From Planctomycetia bacterium (lineage in GTDB: Bacteria; Planctomycetota; Phycisphaerae; UBA1845; UTPLA1): a DNA stretch of 64,000 nt. Made by a program: the position numbers and the translations under genes. This document shows positions 45,163 to 52,448 of the stretch, piece after piece; within the stretch, counting starts at the first letter, position 1, and every line of letters begins with the position of its first letter. The notes beneath the pieces were generated by a model, which was given only the letters and a program-made list of their open reading frames with translations, did no database searches and was not told the origin of the DNA. The DNA lies in assembly GCA_015075745.1 (NCBI GenBank), contig JABTTW010000002.1, positions 572,453-636,452 of the forward strand, read 5' to 3'.

Positions 45163-45195
45163 AAAAATCCCCGGCGGATGATGAGTCCGCCGGGG
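45163..45195 (-). terminator. Intrinsic terminator inside the early region
   Basis: In minus sense CCCCGGCGGA (45195-45186) pairs with TCCGCCGGGG (45078-type arm at 45178-45169), then A and TTTTT (45167-45163 on the complement). It lies between the ribbon-helix-helix gene and the early operon, so early transcription needs readthrough, antitermination or a promoter after it. Confidence 0.85.
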
Positions 45196-45286
45196 TTGGC
45201 AAAAAAGAGGGTTGAGCCGTCGCAGACTCACCCCGTTCGTGCGGCCCGCGAGAACATCTCGTCGGAGACACCGCCGGGCCGGCAAG

Positions 45287-45439
45287 TCAGCCGGCCTTAC
45301 GCTTCATCTCGCGCTCGGTTCTGTTGACCCACTCGCGCAAAAGGCGGGAGGTGAGGCCGTTCAGCTTCAACCCAAGGGCCTTGCACGCCTTTTTCACGCG
45401 AGCGTGCAACTCGGAATCGACCGCGATCTGCTTGCTCAT
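45287..45439 (-). CDS. 50-residue ribbon-helix-helix-like regulator
   Basis: Too short for a usual length cut-off. The frame starts at ATG 45439 and stops at TGA 45289-45287. The peptide MSKQIAVDSELHARVKK continues with CKALGLKLNGLTSRLLREW, which matches the strand-helix-helix pattern of Arc/MetJ-type regulators: a strand with alternating residues, then two amphipathic helices. Its 5' end abuts the 14-bp tandem repeats, and it is divergent from the repressor gene. A promoter TTGCCT, 16 bp, TATCGT can be read on the minus strand through these repeats. It may be a Cro-like switch partner. Confidence 0.7.
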   Translation of the reverse strand: MSKQIAVDSELHARVKKACKALGLKLNGLTSRLLREWVNRTEREMKRKAG

Positions 45440-45447
45440 ACCCTAAA

Positions 45448-45520
45448 CGATACAGCGAAAAGATGAAAAGGCAACACGAAAAGATGAAAATAATCGACTT
45501 TTTGTGAAGCGGGCGATAAT
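45448..45520. promoter_or_regulatory. Phage switch region: tandem 14-bp repeats and divergent promoters
   Basis: CGAAAAGATGAAAA occurs exactly at 45456-45469 and 45477-45490, a 21-bp period that puts both sites on the same face of DNA. On the minus strand a promoter is read as TTGCCT, 16 bp, TATCGT (-10 at 45453-45448), overlapping both repeats. On the plus strand TCGACT (45494-45499), 15 bp, GATAAT (45515-45520) lies just outside them. A protein bound at the repeats would block the leftward promoter and leave the repressor promoter free or helped. Confidence 0.65.
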
Positions 45521-45526
45521 CGGGCT

Positions 45527-46360
45527 GTGAAATGGCATGACAAACTTGACCGGCTGCTGCGGGATCGCAACGTTTCGGCGATCTCACGGGCGGTCGGACT
45601 GCATCCAGGACGGCTGGGAACCCAGGTCGCCCTGCGGCAGATGCCGCGCGCGGATCGGGCGGTCAAGCTGGCTCGGCAATTGGGGGTAGATACTGACTGG
45701 CTCTTCGATGACACGAAGGACTGGCCGCCCCACCATGTCGAGGTAGGCCCCACACCTTTCGGCAGTGTTGAATCGGTCGGCAAGCGGCGAGCTCCCGCCC
45801 GCATGAAGGCTCGATCGAGCGTGATCTGTTATCGAATTCTTCCCGGGAAGTTTGACGGGGCCAGAAGCCTGCAACTATTGGGCGCTACGCAGCAAATTGA
45901 GCCGGAGGATTTTTGTGGGCAGAAAGGGCTGATCCCGGTGGTCGCGCCGATTGCCGCCGGCGAACCGAAGGAGGCTCACGACAATGGTTTTCCGGTCGGG
46001 GTGGCCGACGCCTATGTCGCCTTCGAGTGCGACGATCCCAATGCCTTTGGGCTGTCCGTCGACGGGGCCAGCATGGAACCGGACTTTCGGCATGGCGACA
46101 TCATTATCGCCTCGCCTAAGTTTGGCCAGAGTAATGGCACTCTTCGGGACGGCATGGTCGCTGTGGTGATCTTCGGCCCGGAGCGGACGGCGACCTTCAA
46201 GCGGGTGCGATTGGGGACGATGGGCAAGCGCTTGGTGGAGCCGCTGGACTACGTTCTGGAGCCGCTCAATCCGCACTTTCCGCCGATGAGACTCAAGACG
46301 CGGGAAGTATCGGCGATTCATCCGGTGATCGGTCTGGTGAGAAGGGAGGTCGTGTCATGA
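45527..46360 (+). CDS. LexA-like self-cleaving phage repressor (HTH plus S24 peptidase)
   Basis: The 277-residue protein has a helix-turn-helix region near residues 14-50 (RNVSAISRAVGLHPGRLG) and a C-terminal S24 domain. The cleavage site IAAGEPK contains Ala144-Gly145, as in LexA. The catalytic Ser182 (DGASMEPDFRHGD) and Lys225 (ATFKRVR) are present. RecA-stimulated self-cleavage on DNA damage, and so SOS induction of the prophage, is predicted. The GTG start lies only 6 bases after a -10-like GATAAT, so the message may be leaderless, as cI of lambda is from its maintenance promoter. Confidence 0.93.
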   Translation: MKWHDKLDRLLRDRNVSAISRAVGLHPGRLGTQVALRQMPRADRAVKLARQLGVDTDWLFDDTKDWPPHHVEVGPTPFGSVESVGKRRAPARMKARSSVICYRILPGKFDGARSLQLLGATQQIEPEDFCGQKGLIPVVAPIAAGEPKEAHDNGFPVGVADAYVAFECDDPNAFGLSVDGASMEPDFRHGDIIIASPKFGQSNGTLRDGMVAVVIFGPERTATFKRVRLGTMGKRLVEPLDYVLEPLNPHFPPMRLKTREVSAIHPVIGLVRREVVS

Positions 46361-47169
46361 TTGCGGCATTACTCTGTGTCATGCTTGCGGCGGGTGCGCC
46401 GCCGGCCAGTGGCAAGGACCCCGTAAACAAAGGGGAAAAGGACAATGATCTAGTCCGACTGCGGGGACAGGTGGCTGATCTCGCAGAGCAGAACAGGGCC
46501 TTCGCGTCACAGGTCGTGGCGCTTGAAAAACGCCTGTCAAAGTGTCAAAAGGAATTCGATCGATTGAGCCGCTCGGATAAGGTGGAAGACGCCGAGGCGG
46601 TGCGCCGCGAGGATGGGCAGCTGCTGGCCCGCTACTTTCGGGCGATGGCCGCCGGGGCTGACAAGGTCGGCCTCAGCGCATCACAGAAGCGGTCGCTTCT
46701 GGGCGCGCATGAAGCGATGATGGAGGAGTGGGCCGAGGGCAAGGTGGAGCGGACTCTGCTTATCGCACCGAGTCAGAAGTGGCTGCGCGGCTATTGTCGA
46801 AAACTCGAGGAACGTATTCGTTGGGAGACGCGCGAACTGACCATCCAGGAGACGCCGGCCATCATCATCGGCGAGCTCTCCGGCATGGACCGGGCCGAAA
46901 AGGCGCGGCGTATTGCCGGCTATGTCGGGCTGGAGGTTTACTGGCGAGGGAAGGTTGTCGAGATTCGAGATAATCCAATCGGTCACCAGGTCGAGGCGTA
47001 CTGCGATGGTGCGCTGGTGAGAATCAAACTGCAGGTGCCGTATCCCGGCGAGTTGCCGCGGCTAAGAATCAACTCGGAATTCAGCTTTCAAGGTGAAATC
47101 TCGGCAGTCGAAGGCGACGCCTACAACGACTTTGTCATCACGATCCGCGACGGCGTGATTCGTGAATAA
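46357..47169 (+). CDS. Secreted coiled-coil protein coupled to the repressor
   Basis: 270 residues, overlapping the repressor gene by ATGA, so made in the lysogen. A short signal peptide (MIAALLCVMLAAGAPPASG) is followed by a coiled coil (about 30-75, LRGQVADLAEQNRAFASQVVALEKRL) and a mixed domain ending in strands (EVYWRGKVVEIRDN, RIKLQVPYPGELPRLRINSEF). No family is recognised. Expression with the repressor suggests a lysogenic-conversion or exclusion protein at the cell envelope; this is inference. Confidence 0.78.
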   Translation: MIAALLCVMLAAGAPPASGKDPVNKGEKDNDLVRLRGQVADLAEQNRAFASQVVALEKRLSKCQKEFDRLSRSDKVEDAEAVRREDGQLLARYFRAMAAGADKVGLSASQKRSLLGAHEAMMEEWAEGKVERTLLIAPSQKWLRGYCRKLEERIRWETRELTIQETPAIIIGELSGMDRAEKARRIAGYVGLEVYWRGKVVEIRDNPIGHQVEAYCDGALVRIKLQVPYPGELPRLRINSEFSFQGEISAVEGDAYNDFVITIRDGVIRE

Positions 47170-47192
47170 CATCCGGCCCTAAAAAAAAGTTC

Positions 47193-47220
47193 TTGACAGG
47201 CGACGACCGCTTGTTTTAGC
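47193..47220 (+). promoter_or_regulatory. Putative promoter for the rightward phage genes
   Basis: TTGACA (47193-47198), 16 bp, then TTTAGC (47215-47220). The -35 box is consensus, the -10 box weak, so it may need an activator. It lies at the start of the 336-bp gap 47170-47505, in which the only other candidate is one doubtful small frame. Confidence 0.45.
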
Positions 47221-47261
47221 ATCCCCGCCGCAAGTCAGCCGGCCATTCGGAGAAATCCGCA

Positions 47262-47516
47262 ATGGCCAACGCAGGTGCCAGGGACGGCGCACGGGCGACA
47301 CAGACGGATCGACACGCCCGATCACTCCGCGCGAAGACATCTCCGACTTTTCACCGAACTGATTCCGCCTTCGACCGGGCGCATGGTCGCCCCGGCTCAA
47401 AACTTTTCTTTCATGTGCCGGCGCGCGCCGTGACTATCGGCGTGCGTCCGGTCGAGGGCGGCACGTCTTTTCGCAGAATCCCCTTTTTTCAAACAGGAGA
47501 AAATCATGCACGATGA
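47262..47516 (+). CDS. Doubtful small phage gene or leader
   Basis: An 84-residue Arg, Ala and His-rich frame that begins at ATG 47262 with GGAGA 8 bases upstream and ends 11 nt inside the lipoprotein gene. The promoter and ribosome site are in favour; the lack of any recognisable fold and its mixed codon use are against. It might be only an untranslated leader. Confidence 0.3.
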   Translation: MANAGARDGARATQTDRHARSLRAKTSPTFHRTDSAFDRAHGRPGSKLFFHVPARAVTIGVRPVEGGTSFRRIPFFQTGENHAR

Positions 47517-48327
47517 AGACCTGATGCCCGAACTCTGTGCCGCACGGCTGGCACGCTTCCACAACCGAACAACGTGGCCGGAAAAGATTCTCGGTGGACT
47601 CGCGGGGGCCGGGCTGATCATCATGCTGCTTGTAGCGCTCGGCGGTTGTGGGCAGCAAACCTCCACGCCGGTTGCTCAGCAGACCGACCAGATGGCGGCG
47701 ACGCCGGTGGCCACCGATCAGAACGCGGCCAGCCAGGGATCGCAGGTCAACGTCTGGCTGCTCAATACCACCGCCGACGGCGGGCTGCCCAATCCCGATG
47801 CGATCAAGATCGAAGCCGCCGACTATGCCAGCGTAGCCAGTGAGGGCCAAAGCACTGGCACCGGCAACGCCAGCAAGGACGCCAAGGGCGGGTACGTTAT
47901 CAGCGGCGTGACCATCAACGTCACCACCGGCGACACCACGCCGAGCCTGACCGGCACGGCGACCGGCACCGGGAGTGCTTCGCAATCTCCGGCGCAGACG
48001 GTGAGCGCCTATCCGACGCAGGACATCCGGCCGGAACTTACCGCGTCGATGCCTATTGCCGTCCCGATCAACGGCAGCATCGCTAATCCGCAGGCAGTCA
48101 CCACCGGTCGGGGTCAGACCTCCGACACTGGGATGACGAGCGAGAGCCAGGCGATCTACACGCAGGTCAAGGCGATGCAGGATCAGCTTGGAAAAATCCT
48201 TGAACAGTTGAAAACGTCGGCGACCCCTCCCGCGCCTGGACCGGGGGGTGAGACGCCGCCGCCGATCCCGCCGACTGATCCGGCGAGCACGGAACCGACG
48301 GAGCCAAATCCCGCCAACGGCGGGTGA
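47506..48327 (+). CDS. Phage lipoprotein, low complexity
   Basis: 273 residues starting at ATG 47506 with CAGGAG 7 bases upstream. A hydrophobic segment GLIIMLLVALGGC ends in a lipobox (Cys48) after a long cytosolic N-part, so the signal is unusual in having about 25 residues before it. The mature part is Thr, Ser and Gly rich, with a short helix (AIYTQVKAMQDQLGKILEQL) and a Pro-rich end. It resembles no known spanin or exclusion protein. A strong terminator follows. Confidence 0.75.
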   Translation: MHDEDLMPELCAARLARFHNRTTWPEKILGGLAGAGLIIMLLVALGGCGQQTSTPVAQQTDQMAATPVATDQNAASQGSQVNVWLLNTTADGGLPNPDAIKIEAADYASVASEGQSTGTGNASKDAKGGYVISGVTINVTTGDTTPSLTGTATGTGSASQSPAQTVSAYPTQDIRPELTASMPIAVPINGSIANPQAVTTGRGQTSDTGMTSESQAIYTQVKAMQDQLGKILEQLKTSATPPAPGPGGETPPPIPPTDPASTEPTEPNPANGG

Positions 48328-48335
48328 ACGCGGAT

Positions 48336-48374
48336 GGGGCGGGAAGGGATTCCCGCCCCCCTATTTTTTTTTTT
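48336..48374 (+). terminator. Strong intrinsic terminator within the rightward genes
   Basis: GGGGCGGGAA (48336-48345) and TTCCCGCCCC (48350-48359) form a perfect 10-bp stem with loop GGGA, followed by eleven T at 48364-48374. The ribosome site of the next gene starts 2 bases after the T run. Confidence 0.92.
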
Positions 48375-48387
48375 GCAGGAGTGACGA

Positions 48388-48576
48388 ATGGCCGCGGTGG
48401 TGATCGACATGAAACGGTGCCTGTTTATTGGCACTCGCGAGCAGATCGATCGGCAGATCGCGGTCATGACCCGGAAGGCCAAGGCGGGCGTGATTGACAT
48501 GAAGGGATCGAAGTTCCTGATCCTCGATAAGCCCGCCGACGCGGCCGCGATTGTCGCGGCTTTGGAAGGGAAGTGA
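48388..48576 (+). CDS. Small phage protein
   Basis: 62 residues from ATG 48388 with GCAGGAG 7 bases upstream. It reads as strand, helix, strand, helix (AAVVIDMKRCLFIG, TREQIDRQIAVMTRKA, SKFLILDKPADAAAIVAAL). Unknown function. Confidence 0.72.
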   Translation: MAAVVIDMKRCLFIGTREQIDRQIAVMTRKAKAGVIDMKGSKFLILDKPADAAAIVAALEGK

Positions 48577-48785
48577 TGAACCGCTTTGAACGTGCCATCC
48601 GCAACTGTGTCGTCGCGATGTTGATCGCGGGGCTGGCCGCAATGATCGGCATGTGCCTGGCCGGTTGCACGATCACCCACGTTCACCGATTTGAGTTTGA
48701 ACCGGCGCGGCCGACGACGACGCAGGCCGCGACACCTTTCCAGGGATTCGTGGAGCAATTGAGCGATGAACGCACTGAAGAATGA
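48576..48785 (+). CDS. Small phage lipoprotein (possible outer spanin)
   Basis: 69 residues from ATG 48576, which shares a base with the previous stop. The signal segment VVAMLIAGLAAMIGMCLAGC ends in a lipobox (C-L-A-G-C) and leaves about 40 residues. Size, lipobox and position before a holin-like gene fit an outer-membrane spanin, but no inner spanin is seen, so this is tentative. Confidence 0.6.
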   Translation: MNRFERAIRNCVVAMLIAGLAAMIGMCLAGCTITHVHRFEFEPARPTTTQAATPFQGFVEQLSDERTEE

Positions 48786-48957
48786 GGCGACCTGGGCGAT
48801 GGGCGGCGCGATGCTGGGCGCGGTGGCTCTGGCGCTTTTGAGCGATCAGAACGTCGTGAAGGTGGACAGCTACGCGACCACCATCGGCATCATCGCCGGC
48901 GGCATTGCCACGGCGATGGTCGCTTTCAAGGCGGCGATCAAGAAGAAGCAGGGATGA
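48766..48957 (+). CDS. Holin-like two-helix membrane protein
   Basis: 63 residues with two membrane segments (WAMGGAMLGAVALALL and ATTIGIIAGGIATAMVAF) and a basic C-terminus (KKKQG), as in small class II holins that open the inner membrane at lysis. It overlaps the lipoprotein gene by 20 nt. No endolysin gene lies beside it in the window. Confidence 0.6.
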   Translation: MNALKNEATWAMGGAMLGAVALALLSDQNVVKVDSYATTIGIIAGGIATAMVAFKAAIKKKQG

Positions 48958-49181
48958 CGCAGCCGCTGGGCAAGAAACTGGAGGATCACGTTGCGGCGGT
49001 GCTGCAACTGGAGCAAGGCGCGATCGTGAACAAGAACGACGAATTCTACGGCGGACTCCTGGCGGACCTGCCCGATCGCGGGTGGTCGGCGGTCGCCGAG
49101 TACTGCAAGGAGCGCGGCGTGTTTGCCGACCTGGCGAAGAATCAGTTCGGCTGGCATCTGCGGCTGACGAGGATGCGATGA
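48954..49181 (+). CDS. Small phage protein
   Basis: 75 residues, overlapping the holin-like gene by 4 nt. Contains WSAVAEYCKERGVFADLAKNQ, a helical pair. Not recognised. Confidence 0.65.
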   Translation: MTQPLGKKLEDHVAAVLQLEQGAIVNKNDEFYGGLLADLPDRGWSAVAEYCKERGVFADLAKNQFGWHLRLTRMR

Positions 49182-49200
49182 GGGCGAGAGATTGGATGCG

Positions 49201-49413
49201 ATGGCTGCCGCGTATTTACTCGCGGCCTACAAAGGTGTTGATCTGGCCGCGAACCGGGAGAACGTCTCGGTCATCGCACTTGTGGCGGCCGGGTACCTGA
49301 CGGCGGACTTGACGCTGACAGCGATTGGAGAAGTCTCCGCCCGGCGAGCAGAGAACGACTTTAAGGACTGGCACCGATCACTGGTGCTGGCCGGCGCAGT
49401 CGAGGGACCGTAG
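49201..49413 (+). CDS. Small phage protein with a hydrophobic helix
   Basis: 70 residues from ATG 49201 (AGGGCGAGAG upstream); a TTG at 49192 is less likely. Residues about 10-45 are mostly hydrophobic (VSVIALVAAGYLTADLTLTAIG), so it may be membrane-associated. It could be a second lysis or envelope protein. Confidence 0.6.
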   Translation: MAAAYLLAAYKGVDLAANRENVSVIALVAAGYLTADLTLTAIGEVSARRAENDFKDWHRSLVLAGAVEGP

Positions 49414-49416
49414 GGC

Positions 49417-49779
49417 ATGGATGCCCAGGAATCCATTGAGGACCGAGTGATGCGAGCCTTGCGGAACATGAGAGCCATCGGCGCGGCGCGAGCCGTGACC
49501 CAGGCGGCGCTCGCCAGTGCCTGCGGCACCAACACCCGGCACCTGCAGGAGGCGACACTGGAACTCAATCGGCGCGGCGTAGCGGTGCTGTCGTCGTGCG
49601 TCGAACCGTTTGGCGTGTTTATCGCCGAGACGGACGCCGAGATTGCCGCCTACGACCGCCAGCTTCGAGCGCGCCTCATCGGTAACGCCATGCGGCGCGG
49701 GTATGTGCGGCGGATCCTACGAGACCGCATCGCGACGCGGAGCGTCGAGCCAGACGGCCAAGGGAGATTGTTTGCATGA
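49417..49779 (+). CDS. Phage winged-helix-like DNA-binding protein
   Basis: 120 residues. AVTQAALASACGTNTRHLQEATLEL (near 27-51) reads as a helix-turn-helix followed by a wing (RRGVAVLSSCVEPFGVFIA). The C-terminal part is basic. It may regulate late genes, but this is inference. Confidence 0.7.
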   Translation: MDAQESIEDRVMRALRNMRAIGAARAVTQAALASACGTNTRHLQEATLELNRRGVAVLSSCVEPFGVFIAETDAEIAAYDRQLRARLIGNAMRRGYVRRILRDRIATRSVEPDGQGRLFA

Positions 49780-50108
49780 TGGACCTGCAGACGGGTGTGG
49801 CGCTTGCCAACTGCGTGATCGTTCCCGTGGCCGGGTGGCTGCTCAAGAACGCGATGGGGCGATTCACGGATCGCCTGGAGCGGGCCGAGGCCCGCATCGA
49901 AAAGACCGAGCAGGCGATAGAAACCAAGGTCAGCGACGAGGAATGGCTGCGCGAGGTTATGCGACTGCGGAATCAGGTCGAGAAGATGAGCGACAGGCTG
50001 GCGACACTCGACGGGAAACTGGATTCGACCTTGCAGGTGGCGATGGCCGTCAACCGGCTCGCCGACTCGGTCGACCGACAGACGCGAGGCGACGATGGCG
50101 AAGGATGA
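49776..50108 (+). CDS. Membrane-anchored coiled-coil phage protein (DUF2730-like)
   Basis: 110 residues. One N-terminal hydrophobic segment (GVALANCVIVPVAGWLL) is followed by heptad repeats (DRLERAEARIEKTEQAIETK and MRLRNQVEKMSDRLATLDGKL). Layout and position before the gp26- and gp27-like genes match the Mu gp25 type. Confidence 0.68.
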   Translation: MMDLQTGVALANCVIVPVAGWLLKNAMGRFTDRLERAEARIEKTEQAIETKVSDEEWLREVMRLRNQVEKMSDRLATLDGKLDSTLQVAMAVNRLADSVDRQTRGDDGEG

Positions 50109-50421
50109 GAGAGCATTGGGAATCACCGAGGACATCAAGCATGTTCTCGGAATTCTGAATCTGCGTTACCCGAACTGGGTTCCAGGGGAGACGGTCTATC
50201 GCACAGTGATCGGCGTGTCGTCGGAGTACACCAAGCGGCGGGCGCACCGCGACCTGACGTACCTCAATGACAAGGGAATCATCAAGTTCAAGGGCATGAA
50301 CGGTATCGAAGCAATGTCGATCACCGTCAACGACTGCGCGTTTGCATTGACGGCAAAGGGCTTCGAACTGGCCAACCGGCTGGCCGACGACCCGACGCTG
50401 GACTTGTGGCCGGAGATGTAG
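50095..50421 (+). CDS. Phage winged-helix protein (Mu gp26 position)
   Basis: 108 residues with a predicted winged helix: VPGETVYRTVIGVSSEYTKRRAHRDLTYLNDKGIIKF. It overlaps the previous gene by 14 nt. Homology to Mu gp26 is suggested by gene order, not by clear motifs. Confidence 0.65.
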   Translation: MAKDERALGITEDIKHVLGILNLRYPNWVPGETVYRTVIGVSSEYTKRRAHRDLTYLNDKGIIKFKGMNGIEAMSITVNDCAFALTAKGFELANRLADDPTLDLWPEM

Positions 50422-50433
50422 AGCGAAAGATGA

Positions 50434-50955
50434 ATGGGCAAGCGAGGACGAAAACCTATCGCGGCGACGATCGACGATCTCGACGACACCCTGCGCGGCG
50501 AAGTCGACGAGGCCCTGCGCTCCGAAGCGCGGGAGTCTGCCTCGTCTGTCTTTCGACGGTTTGGTTTGGCGCAGCGCGGGCTGAGGCTCGACACTTTCAT
50601 TCGCTACGCGCGCAAGCTGCGACAGTTGGTGTGGACCGACGAGCCGCCGCTGGACCGCGAGACGCCGTCGATGGAGGAAATCCGCAATCGGCTGCTGGTC
50701 GCGATCTACGAGACCGCGCAGTCTGGAGCGAAGCCCTACGAGCTCGCCTCGCTCTTTGCCCGCGTCCAGGATCACGACCGGATCGAGATTCAAAAGGCGG
50801 CGGACGAGCGGGCGGCGGACAAACACGACGCCTGGAAGAAGGAGTTCGAGAAGTCGGTTCGAAGCACGCTCGACGACGAATCGAATGCCGGCAAGACGAC
50901 GTTCAGTCGCGCGGATGTCGCCGACATGGTGGACAAGATCATGAGGGGGACATAG
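50434..50955 (+). CDS. Terminase small subunit (Mu gp27-like, DUF3486)
   Basis: 173 residues. The start GKRGRKPIAATIDDL, the basic helix SVFRRFGLAQRGLRLDTFIRYARKLR and the acidic C-terminal half match the DUF3486 family of Mu-type small terminase subunits, which choose phage DNA for packaging. It is directly followed by the large subunit with one shared base. Confidence 0.8.
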   Translation: MGKRGRKPIAATIDDLDDTLRGEVDEALRSEARESASSVFRRFGLAQRGLRLDTFIRYARKLRQLVWTDEPPLDRETPSMEEIRNRLLVAIYETAQSGAKPYELASLFARVQDHDRIEIQKAADERAADKHDAWKKEFEKSVRSTLDDESNAGKTTFSRADVADMVDKIMRGT

Positions 50956-52448
50956 TGGCCAAGTACGGCGACTATCTCACGCCCTATCAGAAGGCCTGGG
51001 TCAACGACCCAGCCCCGGTCAAGATCGCCGAGAAGAGCCGGCAGATCGGCTGGACCTGGGCGGAGGCCTTCGACTCGGTCAGCAAGCGCTTCCGGCGGAC
51101 TCAGCCGCGCGACTTGAATTACTGGTACAGCGCTACCGACGAATCGGCCGGTGCCGAGTACATCGAGTACTGCGCCTGGTTCGCCAAGAAGCTGTTCTCC
51201 GCCGTGGCCGATCAGTTCACCGATCAGGTCGAAGCGCCGGAGACGCGCAAGGGATTTGTCACCGCCCACTGCATTCGATGTCCGAACGACACGCGCATCA
51301 CCGCGATGAGCTCCAACCCCCGACGCTTTCGCGGGAAGAAGGGCGACGTGCGGGTTGATGAGGCGGCCTTCCACGACGACGCGGAGGGCATGCACGACGC
51401 GGCGAGCCCGGCGACCCAGTGGGGCGGCACCTACGCGACATGGTCCACTCACAACGGCGAAGGGGCACTGTTCAATCAGTTCATCAAGACGGCGCGCAAG
51501 ATTTACGCGGCGCTGGGCATTGATCCTGATCACCCGATCGTCACGCCGTTTGACGTGCTGGAGGCCAAGGCGATCGAGCTCGGAGTCGGCCCGGTCTTTT
51601 CCTACCACCGCGTGACGATCATCGATGCGATCGATGCGGGGATTGTCGAGAAGATCAATGAAGCAACGGGCCAGTCGCTTACCCGCGAGAAGTTCCTGCA
51701 GCGGATCAAGCTGAAGGTTCGCTCGATCGACGCCCTGAACCAGGAGTACTACTGCATCGCCAGTGCCGACGCGACGGCATGGCTGCCGTACAAGCTGATC
51801 GAATCTTGCGAGAGCGATCAGGTTCCTCAGCCTGTCCTTATCGACCCGGACAACCGATCGATTCCGCCGATCCGCAACTATCAAGGCGGGCCGGTTTATC
51901 TCGGTGTCGACGTCGGCCGCATCAAGGACCTCTCGGTCATTCCCGTTTGCGAACTGGTTGGCGACGTCCTGTGGCCGCGAATGATTCTGTCACTGGAAAG
52001 AATCGACATCCCTGACCAGGTGTACCTGATCACGCGCGTGGTCAAAGTGAACAAACTGAAGCTCATTCGATGCTGCGTGGATTACACCGGCGTCGGCATT
52101 GGTGTCGGCGACGGGCTCAAGAAGCCAAACGCACTTGGTGAATACCGAGTGGAGAACATCGCCCAGACGAATGAGGCCAAAGAGTTTGAGGCGATCGGAC
52201 TCCTGACCGCGATGCAGGACAAGCTGCTGAGGCTGCCTGCCAACAATCAACGGATGCGTGACAGCCTGCACAGTGTGCGCAAGGAATTCACCGCAACGGG
52301 CAAGCCCCGATTCGTCGCGCCGAGGACGGACGAGGGGCACGCCGACGACTTTTGGGGTTTTGCGCTTGCGGTGCATGCACATGGCAGCGAGCCGCCCATT
52401 AACTGGGCTGGTGCGGGAATCCTGCCCGTCAATTTTGAATGGATGTAA
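50955..52448 (+). CDS. Terminase large subunit (Mu gp28-like)
   Basis: The 497-residue protein starts at GTG 50955 with GAGGGGG upstream; an open frame further upstream is only overlap. The ATPase part has the Mu-type nucleotide loop AEKSRQIGWTWAEAF and a Walker B DVRVDEAAFH. The nuclease part starts near YLGVDVGRIKDLSVIP, with DYTGVGIGVGDGL and a late DEGHADDFWGFALA. It cuts and pumps DNA into the prohead; headful packaging is expected in Mu-like phages. Confidence 0.9.
   Translation: MAKYGDYLTPYQKAWVNDPAPVKIAEKSRQIGWTWAEAFDSVSKRFRRTQPRDLNYWYSATDESAGAEYIEYCAWFAKKLFSAVADQFTDQVEAPETRKGFVTAHCIRCPNDTRITAMSSNPRRFRGKKGDVRVDEAAFHDDAEGMHDAASPATQWGGTYATWSTHNGEGALFNQFIKTARKIYAALGIDPDHPIVTPFDVLEAKAIELGVGPVFSYHRVTIIDAIDAGIVEKINEATGQSLTREKFLQRIKLKVRSIDALNQEYYCIASADATAWLPYKLIESCESDQVPQPVLIDPDNRSIPPIRNYQGGPVYLGVDVGRIKDLSVIPVCELVGDVLWPRMILSLERIDIPDQVYLITRVVKVNKLKLIRCCVDYTGVGIGVGDGLKKPNALGEYRVENIAQTNEAKEFEAIGLLTAMQDKLLRLPANNQRMRDSLHSVRKEFTATGKPRFVAPRTDEGHADDFWGFALAVHAHGSEPPINWAGAGILPVNFEWM

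Noticed and set aside
47179..47400. A 73-residue minus-strand frame in the phage gap
   Set aside because: It opposes the promoter and the rightward operon and has no ribosome site or fold pattern.
50406..50954. N-terminal extension of the large terminase
   Set aside because: It overlaps the small terminase gene in another frame; the GTG at 50955 fits the homologue start and has a ribosome site.
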